Source: Cinnamomum chago (lineage: Eukaryota > Streptophyta > Magnoliopsida > Laurales > Lauraceae). Taken from it: a DNA stretch of 64,000 nt. Positions 1-11,689 of this stretch are shown here, one piece after another. The notes below the pieces were generated by a model, which worked only from the letters and a program-made list of their open reading frames with translations, had not been told where the DNA came from and ran no database searches. Position numbers and translations under genes: made by a program. The stretch lies in NCBI GenBank assembly GCA_038049695.1, contig CP142453.1, positions 126,703,001-126,767,000 of the forward strand. Reading direction: 5' to 3'. Numbering within the stretch: the stretch's first letter is position 1; each line of letters opens with the position of its first letter.

Positions 1-189
1 TACTCTAACCTCCAAAGCTACCCCACCTAACCTACTTCTTATGGCACCAATACCTCCCCGTTCCAACCAGAGGCTTGACCCTAGTTGCCCTGCCTCCCCC
101 TGAAGGACTTCAATGTCCCTTAAAAGCTAAGCTAGCAAGCAGAATATTCACAATGTTTCAATGGTAAAGGAGACCATTTGAGAAATAAC

Positions 190-220
<31 letters not shown>

Positions 221-696
221 CACGCACACATCACTCAAAACTAAAATGAAATCAGTGCCCAGACATCAGAACCAGACAACACACAAATCCAACCCTTCAC
301 CTTCCTCAAACAGCAATCTAGACAATAATTTCCAACAACTCAATCCCACCAATCAATCAACTACATAGAAAATCATATCAGACCGCCCTAAAAAAAACAA
401 AATAAACAACAGTGAGTGCAAAACATGCAACATGATTAAATAGAAAAACTCACATATCGCCCACACTCAATAGAAAAGAAAGATAGCAACAAGAAAAAGA
501 ATACGAAAAACAAAACAGAGAGAGAAACAAAGACAGACCCACAAAACCCATTTCCAAATCATTAGCACCCATCAAAACAAAATTACAAGAGAAGAAAGAA
601 AACAGAACACCCCACTGACCAAAAACCCTGAAAAAGAAGAACCCCACAATCAAAATCATGAGAAAAAAATGGAGAGAGACAGAGAGAAGTAATTAC
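1..696 (-). other. First intron of the Alba-domain gene (partial)
   Basis: On the minus strand this follows the GT donor of the Alba exon. No stretch resembling the rest of an Alba domain appears before the window edge, so the second exon must lie outside. The intron holds an A-tract followed by a CA microsatellite at about 190-230 and is otherwise A-rich. Short open frames here have no family resemblance. Confidence 0.7.
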
Positions 697-819
697 TTGG
701 ACGAGAGTGGTTGCATAGCTGATGTAATTTCTAATGAGACCCTGTGTGGTGATTCTGATCTCGTTCTCGTGAATGGTTGTTTCAGGCCTCGGCCTCTCCA
801 CTCTCTGGTATCTGTCCAT
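697..819 (-). CDS. Alba-domain DNA/RNA-binding protein, first coding exon (partial gene)
   Basis: The exon encodes the first 41 residues, beginning MDRYQRVERPRPE and containing ENEIRITTQGLIRNYISYAT. I recognise this as the N-terminus of the longer plant Alba proteins, which carry an Alba domain followed by an Arg-Gly-rich tail and bind nucleic acid in the nucleus and cytoplasm. The reading frame ends at a phase-0 GTAATT donor at 696-691, inside the Alba fold. The remainder (the next conserved block normally starts Glu-Lys-Arg) lies off the left edge. The ATG at 819-817 is the first in frame and matches the usual family start. Upstream are two telo-box motifs. The family assignment rests on recalled homologues; the exon border is seen directly. 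Confidence 0.85.
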
Positions 820-925
820 GTCGTTTTCTAAACCCTTGGTTTCTGATTAGGGTTTATGGGTTTCTTTTGTCTTTCTCTCCTCTGAAGTTGGGGAAGAGGA
901 GAGAGGCGGATGAAAGGTAGTAGAG

Positions 926-954
926 AAACCCTAAAAAAAGGCCTAAAACCCTAA
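926..954 (-). promoter_or_regulatory. Two telo-box motifs upstream of the Alba gene
   Basis: AAACCCTAA occurs at 926-934 and 946-954, with AGGCC between them, about 110-135 bp upstream of the Alba start codon. Telo boxes near GGCC/GGGCC-type elements are typical of plant genes for translation and RNA-binding proteins. The motifs are seen; the function is inferred. Confidence 0.55.
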
Positions 955-999
955 CTGCGAAGTTGTTAGGAAGCATAAACCTCCGTGCTTTCTCCTTTT

Positions 1000-2721
1000 A
1001 AAGTAACAGCCACAAGTAACGAGTGTGTGGAGATTCCAAATGCAGATTCCAATGGGGGTTTTCTGACAGCCACAGGGAATGCAGCACTTGGACATGGACC
1101 AGGGCCCACATTATAAGTCCACGTCTCATTGTATTATGTTAGAAATTGTGTGGTCTTTGTTGAGCATTGATTAAGCTCATAAACAAACAGGTAAAGATAA
1201 AGAGTATCTCTCCATTGATTGAGCCAAAGAGTATCTCTCTATTGAAATCTTAAGATTCTCTATTCCGGGAGTTTTGGGTGGCAAAAGGGTCCCTTTTCGA
1301 AGGTTGCGCAAGTTTAGCATCGTAGGTTGCAAACGGGCCGGTTCAGGCTAGGGCCATGATGTCCTCAACCCGAACCCATTTTTTTGAAGGGTGGACTTGA
1401 AATCGGACCCATTTACCATTCGGGTTCTAAAATAGGTTGTGAACACAAACCTGTTTAGTAGCTGGGTCCAAAATATAGGTTTCAGATTGAGCTTTTAATG
1501 GGTCGGAACTCCGATTTATCAGATAACTAAAAGAGAGCTAGAGAGAAAATAAACTGTGTTTAGTTGAAGAATGGGAGGAAAAGTAGTTTTTGAGTGAAGG
1601 GGCTGTAGCATTTTAATAATAGGATTGTTTGGATGCACAAGAAAACACAAAAAAATAGTATTTCATAGAATATAATATTTCATTTTTTAAAGAAGAGAAT
1701 CTTGTGCGTTTGGTAATCCAAAAAAAACTTGAAGAAAATATTCTTTTCTTTTAAAAATCTCAATATTTTCTCCTATAGCTCCCCTCTATAGAAAACTTTT
1801 TACAAGATAAGAATATTTCAAAATAACGATTATAAAGAGGTAGAGTATAGTAAAGACTTTCAAATCCATCATGATGTTACATATATGGTAAAGTAAAGTA
1901 AAATTAAATGTCACAGTACGGTAAATGTGAGGTAAAGTTAAGGTAGGATAAAATATTTGGTAAAGTAAAATGGGAAGGAATGGTAAAGTATTTTCTTTTT
2001 ATTCAACTTTGCTTTATCACATTTTATCGTAGTTTTATATGGTAAGTAAAAGTGACTTGTTTACAGGTGTGATAAAATAAAACAAAGATTGATGTCATAT
2101 CATAGTAAATGTGAGGTAAAGTAAGGTGAGATGAGTATATGGTAAAACAAAGTGGGAGAGACAGTTGTAAGGTATTTATTTTTTGTATTGACTTTACTTT
2201 ACTATATTTACCATGATTTTATGTAATAAAAGAAAAGCAACTTGAGGTAAAAACATCGCAGTTGAACTTTATATCATACTACTTTTTTATCTAGATGTGG
2301 TAAATTATATTTAAATTAAAATATTTAATAAAAAATTATTCTAATAATGTAATTTATTTTAATCATAACACTTTCCAAACAACTCAATTTAAAATCTATA
2401 AAATTCTTCAAAAATCGCCAAACAGCAAAAATATTATAATATTATAATATTATATTATTCTATTCTATACTATTTTATTCTTGTAATAATTAAATTTGTA
2501 AATATTTTATTCTATATACATCCAGCCCTAAATAATGAACCCTACTTTCTATTTTAATTATACCTTGAAGGTTGGATGAGCCCATGGGTCAATAGGCCAG
2601 AACATGCATAGGTCTAGAACCGGATTCGTTTACCAATCGGGTCCTAAAATGAGTTTCATACCTAGACTCGTTTAGCCACATTGGTCCAAAATATAGATTC
2701 TAGACCTGGTTTTTAAAGGAA
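1000..2721. other. Intergenic, AT-rich; diverged 185-bp tandem duplication
   Basis: No gene seen. Two diverged copies of a block rich in GGTAAAGTAAA-like words lie at about 1910-2060 and 2094-2245. They sit within a stretch (about 1625-2530) whose ends are weakly inverted (TTTGGATG near 1630, CATCCAGCCC near 2520). This may be an old MITE-like element, but the ends are too degraded to be sure. Confidence 0.4.
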
Positions 2722-4162
2722 GTCTTATATAAAGACTAGTGCAACAGGCCCACTGGTAAAAAAAAAAAAAAAAACTTTTAAAATAAAAAAATTTATAAAT
2801 TATAAATGAATATTATCATACAATTAAAAGCGTAGATACAATTAAAATTGAACTTAAAAAATCAAAGGTTTAAAGGGAAAAAATAACTAAAAATGACCAA
2901 ATCAATTTATCTAAGTTTAGGACCTTTATTTTATGATGTTTGTACTTGGGCACTAATTTAGTACTATCAATTTCAAAATTAAATGTGGATTCTGGAATCA
3001 ATTGACCTCCACAATGGGCCGCACAGATTGATCGTGCAGAATGTTGAAAGGAAAATAATTACGGAGAAGAAAGTAGCAAAATGCGACCATTGGGGTACGA
3101 AAGCAACCCTCATAGATGTGAGATTGAAAAGGAAAAAAAAAACCGCCTTTCACAGTAGGACAAATAGAATATTCGAACTTGGGATAAAACAAAAAAGGGA
3201 GGAAAATGGCTTTGACAGTGGGCCCATAGATTGATAAAAACAACAAAGATGAAGCCAATTATAATTTGTAAGTGGATCCCAAATCTCTACAGTATGAACC
3301 CGACATGAAGGCCCCATAATGCCCACCTATAGTAAAAAATCAATGATGGTGCCCATTGATGGATGAAGAAAAAAGAAAGAATGATGAGAAAAAAGAAATT
3401 TGGGGGAGATCCGTTAGTAGAGCCCACCTCTCAAACCTAAATTATCCAAATGCACAATGGGGCAACTGATGATAGAGAAAGGGTAGAAAAATAAATTTGT
3501 TGGCCGACTTTTCACTTAATAAAGTCTAATGGCCAATGGGCCTACTGGATAATAAAAGGGAAAAGAATGGAGAGAGAAAAAAAGAAACCCCTATAACAAA
3601 AAGGATGTAGAAGACACAAAAAAGTCTCCTTGGTAAGAAGGACTGCAATGCGAGAGAGAAATTATTAAATAGAAAAGTGATTTGCATTCAAGTAAAAAGT
3701 AGGCCCGCAAAAACAAGAAAAAAAGTCCACATAAGATTCGAACCCCAAATAGGTAATAACTGAAGTTCCTGGCCACTTGAATAAGGGGCCGATTATAATA
3801 TATTAAGCTAAGAGGTTTTGGATTTAATTTTGACTGTTAGTTATAATTTTGACCGGAAGTTATATCAACTATCTTCTTTATCTCTTTATCATAACCATTC
3901 ATAACTGCTCTCTACTTTTTTTTGCTTTTCTATTTTTTTTTCCAAAGACTTTATTCAACCCAAACTCTATCATTTCCTTTCTACTTCAATTCTCTCTCTT
4001 TTTTTTTTCATTATATGGCACCAACTTTTGAATTACATAAATACATACTTATAAAAAAAATTCTTTTGCTTTCTTTCTAAAAAAGTTATGAATTTTTTTA
4101 TAAATTAATATTTAAATTGCAATGTTTGCCATATCCGTGCTGAGCACGGGTAATTATGCTAG
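2722..4162 (+). mobile_element. Probable non-autonomous Helitron
   Basis: The right end has the Helitron signature. A hairpin (CCGTGC at 4135-4140 pairing with GCACGG at 4144-4149) is followed after 9 bases by CTAG at 4159-4162, with T as the next base. Helitrons end in a hairpin plus CTRR and insert between A and T. The left end is less certain: TCTTATATAAAGAC at 2722 resembles Helitron 5' ends, but the preceding base is G instead of A. No Rep/helicase coding is present. A SINE copy lies inside. Confidence 0.5.
3590..3776 (-). mobile_element. tRNA-derived SINE copy
   Basis: On the minus strand this has a GGGGTTCGAATCTT B-box-like motif and a TTGCGGGC...TTTTCTATTT body. The body is shared with sequences at about 21.69-21.85 kb (minus) and 34.60-34.80 kb (plus). 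Three dispersed copies sharing a pol III-like head support a SINE family. The exact ends are uncertain. Confidence 0.5.
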
Positions 4163-4916
4163 TATTAATTATATAAGAGAGTTGGATTTAGATACCCTAG
4201 TCGTGCATCACATTCAACATTGCACTACGAGGAAATCCATATAGAGACTTTCCACCGTCTTAACTCATAACCGATACATATCACCGGCGATAAATGTCTC
4301 CGGCAGTGTGTCAGGAGTGCTCCATCTCCCGATCCTTTTACTTCCCAAGTTGTCAACTTGACTAAAGCACACCTGTTCCCTGTTTTTGTAAAAAGCCTTT
4401 CTTTCTGTCAACGAGTTGAAGCAGTTACGCTTACGGGAATGTGACCGATTGGAGATGGTATAAAAGTAGAGGACTGTCAGCCTGTCACACATTGATTTCT
4501 TCTTACTGCTTTAAGAGAGCCATTTTGAAGACAATGTGCATAATTACCGAATGCGCATAATCCCCAAGCTAATTGAAGGGTGGTTGGAGTTGGTAATATA
4601 TTCAGCACCATGTTTTTGGTAAAACCGGTTCCTCAATGATCTTGTGAAAATGGGCCGGAGTCATAAATTTGTTCACATTAATTTAAGGGTGATTCGGCGA
4701 CGGGCTCCTTAACCTTTCACTTTATTGTCTTACGTGCACAATCTTTTTTTTATAGTATGATAGGTCATTTTTTCAAATTTGAAAACCTAAAATATCTAAT
4801 TTACCCTTTCTTTAAATCATATCCTATTATTAGTGGGATATGCCATTAATCATGGTCAACTATCATTAAATTAGTCACGATTAATAAAATTCCACTAATG
4901 AAAATTTTAAATTAAT
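4163..4916. other. Intergenic, no gene recognised
   Basis: I see no convincing coding sequence. A TATAAAAG string at 4460-4467 is not followed by a recognisable gene. Confidence 0.4.
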
Positions 4917-5640
4917 TAAAAAAAAAAACACAAATAAGTTTCAAAAAACAGGAAAATTTTTTCAAATAAATTTAAAAAAAGCAAATAAAATTTAAAAAAG
5001 AAAAATAAATTTCAAAAGAAAGCAAATAAATTTCAAAAAATGAAATAAAATTCAAAAAACACAATAAATTTCAAAAAAAGCAATAAATTTCAAAAGAATG
5101 TAAATAAATTTAAAAAGACACAAATAAATCTAAAAAAATATAAATAAATTTCAAAAGATGAAAATAAATTTCAAAAAAATATAAATACATTTGTCAAAAC
5201 TAAGATAACCCCAATTTCCAAATTAGCGAACAATGTGGCAAAAAACTCAAGTCTTTTTGTCAAAAACTCAGTTAAATTTATTTCAAAAAATACAAATAAA
5301 TTTCAAAATACACAAATAAAATTCAAAAACACAAATAAATCTGCCAAAAACTAATATATATTTGTTTATAACTCAGATAGATTTGTTCCAGAACTCAAAT
5401 AAATATCCTAAAACTCGGATAGATTTGGCCAGAACTCAGATAATTGTCCAGAACTCAGATAAATTTGTTCCAGAAGTCAAATAAATAGTCAGAAACTCAG
5501 ATAGATTTGTTCAGAACTCAGATAAATTTATCCAGAACTCAGATAAATTTGTGTCAGAAGTCAAATAAATAGCCAAAACTCAGTCACATTTGTCCAGAAC
5601 TCAAATAAATTTATCCAGAACTCAGATAAATTTGATTGGA
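4917..5640. repeat. Two-part minisatellite (about 18- and 22-bp units)
   Basis: From about 4917 to 5340 the unit is close to AAATAAATTTCAAAAAA. From 5340 to 5640 it changes to units close to CAGAACTCAGATAAATTTGTC. The second unit recurs in inverted orientation at 10095-10430. Units are imperfect, so the array is not young. Confidence 0.8.
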
Positions 5641-7250
5641 ACGGGGATGGACTTCTAGAATGGGTCAGTTCAAACCTGACTTAGAACCAACCCGGAACTG
5701 CTGTAGATCCTTAGCCCACTTTCTTCTTCTTCTTCCTTCTGGAATCAGAAACACAAAAGCAAACTTCCATTCGCATTCTTCCTCGATTCCGACGATGGCA
5801 TAGCACGGCGTCTAATGGCAATCCCCCTTCTCTGGCAACATGTAGGAATGACGGTGGCATAGGAAATCCGGCGATGGCTCAAAAGATTGTCTTTTTCTTC
5901 TTTTCGTGTTCTGCAAGTCTTCGTCTTCTTGGTCGTCTTCTTCTTCTTCTTTGCACGTGTCTTTTTTTTTCTTCTTTTTCTTTTTCCTTTTCTTCTTTTT
6001 CATCTTCTTTGTAGGGGTCTTCTTCTTCATTGCAAGGGTCTTCTTCTTCAGAGATCAATCTCAACTGTTGAAATCCAATCCGTCAGTATCCATGTCCAGT
6101 TTGAAGTAATGAGGGGGAGAATGGAAGATTTGAAAATTTAAATTTCAAAATTAGATGCCTAAACAGTTAGAAGAGGGCAAATTAGTAATGTAAATTGTAT
6201 ACAGGGACATCTGGCTGCAAACAGTTTAGCTGATTGGACCAGAGCCCTTAAAAATAATTTGTCTAACAGTCTAGCTGCTTGGACCAAAGCCCTTAAAAAG
6301 AATTTGCCTGAACTGTAAGCTGGATAGATTCAATTCTAGAGACTTTTCGCTAATTATCTCTTAATTTAATCGGCACTATGGACGATTAAGGCCATTCCAT
6401 TAGAGATTTCGGTTTCTTACTTTCTTCATGAGAGTGATAGCCCCACTTGATATATAGTTTTGTATCTTGGGCTACTCCAAGCCTAACCATTTAGGAATTA
6501 CTTGGTACTTAATATATTTAATTTTCATGCTCTGATACCTAACACATCTAGTCTTGTCTAGCCAGTTTTCGATGGACAAGTGTCCTCTACGGCTACTACA
6601 GTAGGAGTCTGTTTTACTTCTTTTCTTCTTGGTTTTTTTGGTAGACTTTTACTTCCTTCTTAAAATAGTAAATGTCAACCAAAACTCAGTCCTTTTCAAA
6701 TGTTCCCAACTGTTTATGCTTATCATCTATTTGAAGGCCTTATATTGGGGGAGCTGTTAAAACCCACTTGACTTATTTTTATACAGTTGAGTAGATTCCA
6801 AAGCTCTGATATCCAGTAGGCCTGTGGTTTTTACAAGCTTTGCCGCATTCTATGTTATGTGATCCATTGCAAATGCTTTTGGCTTTTCCATCATTGGGTA
6901 AGATGTGTTGGTAGAAGGGGGAAAAAAAAGGCTAGCCCATAGTCTTGGTTAATGATGCGTGGAACTAAGAACATCCCATTAAGGCTTTAACTACTAGTCC
7001 AAATAGAACTCAGGTTTCAAAACAAAGCACAAAGTCGGTCTAATCTCTTAACAAGAAAGGGTGGAAGCTTATAAACTGATAAGATTTGATCTTTCAGTTA
7101 ATACTAAATCTAGTTAAATTAACATGAGTCATTTTAAATGAGCAGAGATTATACAGATGGCACTTCATACAGTGGTAATATATCTAATTTTGTCTGTCAG
7201 ACCCATGTAGTTGTATTATATTAACTAGTCCTAAAATAGGGTTGCAAATA
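5641..7250. other. Intergenic with CT-rich tract; no gene recognised
   Basis: A TTC/CTT-rich low-complexity block lies at about 5881-6045 and gives spurious lysine/glutamate-rich frames on the minus strand. A roughly 45-bp motif ending in CCCTTAAAAA is duplicated at about 6225-6310. The rest, to 7250, shows nothing I can identify. Confidence 0.5.
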
Positions 7251-7254
7251 TAAA

Positions 7255-8400
7255 TTATTCCCCGCTACTATCTGTGCTTGTAAAAGCAAAGATGTTAACC
7301 AAGTATCGTATCCACTGGGACAAAAAGGGTAAGTTGTGTTGTTTCCTAAATTCCTAAACTAATCCTATTAGAAAACAAAGTTCTGATTATTAAACTAATT
7401 CTATTAGAAAACGAAGTGTTGGTTTGATGAGTTTTGATTTCTAAATTAACAAATTAAAAGACATGGTTGATTCAATTAGAGAAAAGATCTCTAGATACGA
7501 ATCCACTCTAACCTCGAAATGGCAAGTATAGACCTAGGGTTTCACTATCAACGCTATAAGGACTCGTTCTGGTTACAAACCTTCAGAGTCAACAAATAAG
7601 GGATGTGGATGTAAATCGGGGCATAACCTATCTCTATGGCATAGATTATCCTAGATTTAACAAACACATTTATTCAAGTATCGTTATATAACTTAGTATT
7701 CAAATCTACAAGATTAGAATACCAAAGAAAGAGATATTGCATTAATAGAGTCCAGTCAATGGATTAACATCCTGTTATATAACCAAAAGCGTTTAAAATA
7801 AAACCCTAAACCTATACATTACCATAAACAAGAGATTATGGCTTCATCGCAACCCAAAGATAAAGATTTAGTTACGAATGGCAAGAGGTTGACGAATAAT
7901 CTCTGATGAAATCACCATAGACGCACTTCCAAAAGCTCCAAAACCTTGCTCCAGACATTCTCCCAAGATGTGAATTATTGCAAAAATGAGTTTTGGCTTT
8001 TATTTATAGGTTTTGAGATGAAAAACCTATTCAAAACGTGCATGAGGCGGACTCTCAGACGGTCCGGGTGTCCGGACGCCAGGACAAGTTTTTTTCCTGT
8101 GCGTCTCTGTGATTGGGTGTCAGGACGCCAGGACAAATTTTCATCTGGCGTCCTCTCTGTGATCGGGCGTCAGGACGCCCGACGTTCGGAGCCAGAGAGC
8201 TCTGATTTTTTGGATTTTTTGCATTTTTCTCCAATTTCGTTCTGTTTTGCACAAATCTCTTCCCAATGCTCGTAGGGATCTGTAAACATAAAAATAACTT
8301 AATTAGACTAATTAATTGCATCAAAGTGTATATCAAAATTTAAACTAAGGGGCCTAAATGGTACATTTTAGGCTCTTATCATATATGCATACAAATGGCT
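7255..8400. mobile_element. Unclassified retroelement-like noncoding sequence
   Basis: The stretch has the look of non-coding LTR-retrotransposon sequence (the phrase around ATCGTATCCACTGGGAC near 7310 is familiar from such elements) and no domain-bearing frame. At 8050-8195 a short palindromic word (GTCAGGACGCC and variants) repeats three to four times. The boundaries and class are uncertain. Confidence 0.3.
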
Positions 8401-8794
8401 ACAAACAAATTAACTTCCTCTCCACCTTGATAATCTAACAGTGCAATCACTCTAACCAACCAACATAATTCAAAAGTTATACAATAATCAAGTGGTGAAG
8501 TTCACAACCAACAATTTCTCATCGTCAAAAGATGGGCCACACAACGTAAATCTAAGTTCTCAACATTTGATAGCACCATGCAACACTATGCAATCTCCCA
8601 TTCATTTATTCCATCTATTACAAAAGGACCAACTCTTGAGATTTTCAGCACAACATTGACACCCTAGTTTCTAAACAAAAAGAAAGCTTTAGCAAACCTC
8701 CCACAAAACCAAGCGACACCCTCATAATAACACAAGTACTACCCAAAAGCCACCCACAAACAGTTCATGCCAATGGTTCTACCACCAAACCAAA

Positions 8795-9179
8795 TCAAGG
8801 TAATGGAAAAACACTACTACATGCGGCTCCCTTTTTAGCGGCGCAACCAGCTCCGCCACCGGCTCCGCCCAGGCCACCGATCCCACCAACGCCTCCGGCG
8901 CCACCAAGGCCACCGAGTCCACCAGTTCCGGCCGGTACACTGAGGCCACCGCCCAATGTGGGGAGCCCCGGCCACGATCCCGGCGACGCCGCCAACACCG
9001 CCGTAGCCGCCAATGCCGCCGAATGTGAGGAAATGCTTCTCGTCTTTAAGGCCTGCATCAGCTATCTTGTTGTTTCCACTCGTGTTGAGACAAGCTTTCT
9101 CATTTGGCAAGTTCCTGCCCCTCGTGTGAACTACCACAAGTGCAAGGACTAGCACTACATGCACGTAAAACCTCGCCAT
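8795..9179 (-). pseudogene. GRP1: secreted glycine-rich protein, frameshifted
   Basis: This is a paralogue of the intact gene at 13972-14424. From the ATG at 9179 it encodes an N-terminal hydrophobic signal peptide (about residues 1-21, rich in Val/Leu/Ala), a short polar segment with NLPNEK and KDEKHFLTFGG, and the start of a Gly-rich domain. At about 8967-8973 there are four extra bases (GGCC-type) relative to the paralogue. The frame then leaves the Gly-rich reading and gives a Trp/Arg-rich tail, while the original frame continues open to a stop at 8795-8797. A TATA motif (TATAAAA on the minus strand) lies about 75 bp upstream at 9253-9259. The gene is probably inactive as a full GRP, though the first half with signal peptide is intact. 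A base-calling error at the CCGGCC site is the main alternative. Confidence 0.75.
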
Positions 9180-9547
9180 ATTCTGTCTCTCTTGAGATTG
9201 TTTTCCTTTTCTTTAAAGAGTACGAGGAGATTGTGGTGGTGCTTGCATGGTTTTTATACAAGGTTGGCGATGTAGGGTGGTTGGCAGTAGTAAAAGCAAA
9301 GTTGAATGCTAACAAGAAAACATTTCCCAAGAAGGAGAAGGAGGAAGTGATTTCTGGTAAAATCACCCACAACCGTACAAGTGTGAACAGAATGTGTGCA
9401 TGTCAACCGAGACCGTCGAGATCGGAGATTAAATACAGTTTTTGGTATGAATGCTTACCCTCCATTACTGATGCCAGCCTGAAAATGTTAGAGTGTACGT
9501 TCTCTTTTAGAAATGGATTGGTTAGAGATACGCCCCACAAATTAGTA

Positions 9548-10895
9548 TCAGGATAAATTAGCAAATAGTCACTTAACTTTGTCATTCGAAGGCTCTAGTT
9601 TACGAGAGTTTTGTTTAAGGTCGGTAGTTCACGTGGTTGGACATATTTCAGCCGGAAGTAAATACGTGTGATCACACATTGTCATGAGTGATTTGCCCCG
9701 GCCTCAATACATCACATATAACCGTCTGAACATGTCACACAATTTAAGCCCTTGATTTAAGCTCATAAGCACAATTATTTATGACTGATTTACCCTGTAA
9801 TTTCTTGTAGACCAAGTTTTGAATTTCAAATGACAATGGCAATCCATAGTGATATGTATAGAAAATCTCATTTGTAAAAGAAATTCATATGCACTCGTTC
9901 TAGGCGTGAGGGATAGATTTTGCGACCTTTGAGTTTTCAAAGTAAACTTTTGTGAGGGATAGATTCTGCGACGTTGCCGGTTTAATATAGCATTTGCGAT
10001 CCGAATAAAAGAAATATGGTTCAGATCAATATGAATCAAAGAAATAGGGTCTAGATGATTTGATTTTGGTCTACATCCCACAATCTTCTTTCTTCTCTTT
10101 TTTTTCAATTCATCTGAGTTTTACACAAATTTATCTAAGATGTAATAAATTTATTGAGTTTTGGACAAACTTATCTGAGTTTTGGAACAAATTTATCTGA
10201 GTCTTGTACAAATTTATTTGAGTTTTTGGACAAATTTATCTGAGTGTCGCAACAAATTTATTTGAGTTATGGACAAATCAATCTGAGTTTTGGAAGAAAT
10301 TAATCTGAGTTCTGGAACAAATATATCTTAGTTCTGGATAATTTTATATAAGTTTTGGAACAGATGTATCTGAGTTTGTACAAATTTATTTGAGTTCGAG
10401 AATAATTTATCTGAGTTTGCGATAGACAGATAGGATTCCAACATGATGAAGGTTCGTAAATGAGAAGATATTCAATTTACTTGTCTTGAAGTGAGTAAGT
10501 GTTAACAGTTAGTATGAGGAGATGCCTGAACTGGTCTAAATTCTATATTTGATAGGTTTCGAAATCAAAGAAATCACTTCTACAATTACCAACTCAACGA
10601 TGGAACAATATCCTTCAAAAAGTTATGAATGCTTAATGTAATATGTTTACCAGATTCACTTTCCCACATTTGTATACAGTCGAAGCTCAAAAATTTTTTT
10701 TCCGCCTTTCGTTCCTTCTTTGGGAAGCTTCTATGATTTTAGCCTTTGCATTTTTTGAATAAAGCGATAAGAGGTGAAATGGACATTATTGCCTTTTCAA
10801 GCTTATGAAATGGTATGAGAGACCTTTGACTGTATGAGATTAAATCGTGGACTATTTGCAATAAAAATCAAAGTTGAGGGACATCCGGCCAAACT
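9548..10895. mobile_element. Insertion in GRP1 upstream flank, absent from the GRP2 copy
   Basis: Homology to the GRP2 upstream region stops near 9548 and resumes at about 10895. Both edges carry CAAATAGT- and CAAAGTT-like words, but I could not fit a clean terminal inverted repeat. It contains the inverted minisatellite at 10095-10430. This is probably a transposon of unknown class. Confidence 0.45.
10095..10430. repeat. Minisatellite, about 22-bp unit, inverted relative to 5340-5640
   Basis: Units close to GACAAATTTATCTGAGTTTTG repeat about 15 times. This is the reverse complement of the unit in the array at 5340-5640, so two related elements carrying the same satellite were inserted in opposite orientations. 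Confidence 0.8.
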
Positions 10896-11689
10896 CCCCT
10901 TATTATTATTATTATTATTAGTTACATTAGCGTGCCTCGTTGAAATCTAAGAGAATCCACACAATTGGAAAGAGGAAGTCCATAAAATACAAAAGATAGC
11001 CCACACAAGTGGGATACTATTAGAAAGATAGCCCATACAAGTGGGAGGAGCACCATAGCTAGAAATGATCTCCGAGCAATCAGGTGACATATGGGTTACT
11101 AATCAATTGAGCAACCCTTTGTTGTCATATGATATCAATTTAAACGTATCCTAACTTCTTTCATGATGAAAATATGAATATGTGTGATTTTTAATCTTTT
11201 ACATAAAATTGTTGCTGTGATCTAAATGAGGAATGATCATATAAGCTTAAGCACAGGATAAAGTCTGTGAAGGTCCAATAAGTTCATGCATCTGATGTCT
11301 ACTTTGCAAAGATCTAAACAGTTGCTAGGATGCATTCATCCGTTTTAGGTAGATTTATGATTCAATGAAACTATCGTGGTATGGATGATAAAAACACGTG
11401 TTTTAATTCCATATTTATTATGTTCTTGTAATGATATCATATGTATAGATTATATAATGCAAATTGGGATCGCATGCATCCAAACCAGCACATGAATTCC
11501 TCTTTCCTCAATTGGTAGATGAAACCGTAGATGTTTTTACATGTGAGATGAAATCAGTCGTCAGACAGGCGATTCTAGAATCGCACCATTTTATTTTCTT
11601 TTGTTTCTGGCTGGTGGGTCCCACCAACATGAAATTTGACACTAATTTAACAAGTTATGATAAGAGTAGAAATGCTAGATAAATTTATA

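Noticed and set aside
4455..4500. TATA-like promoter at 4460
   Set aside because: No gene follows on the plus strand, and the surrounding sequence shows no coding or conserved block.
4917..5640. CRISPR-like array
   Set aside because: The repeats are imperfect, AT-rich and without unique spacers, in a plant genome; it is a minisatellite.
5812..6064. Lysine/glutamate-rich minus-strand frames
   Set aside because: They come from a CTT/TTC microsatellite-like tract. There is no start context or relative.
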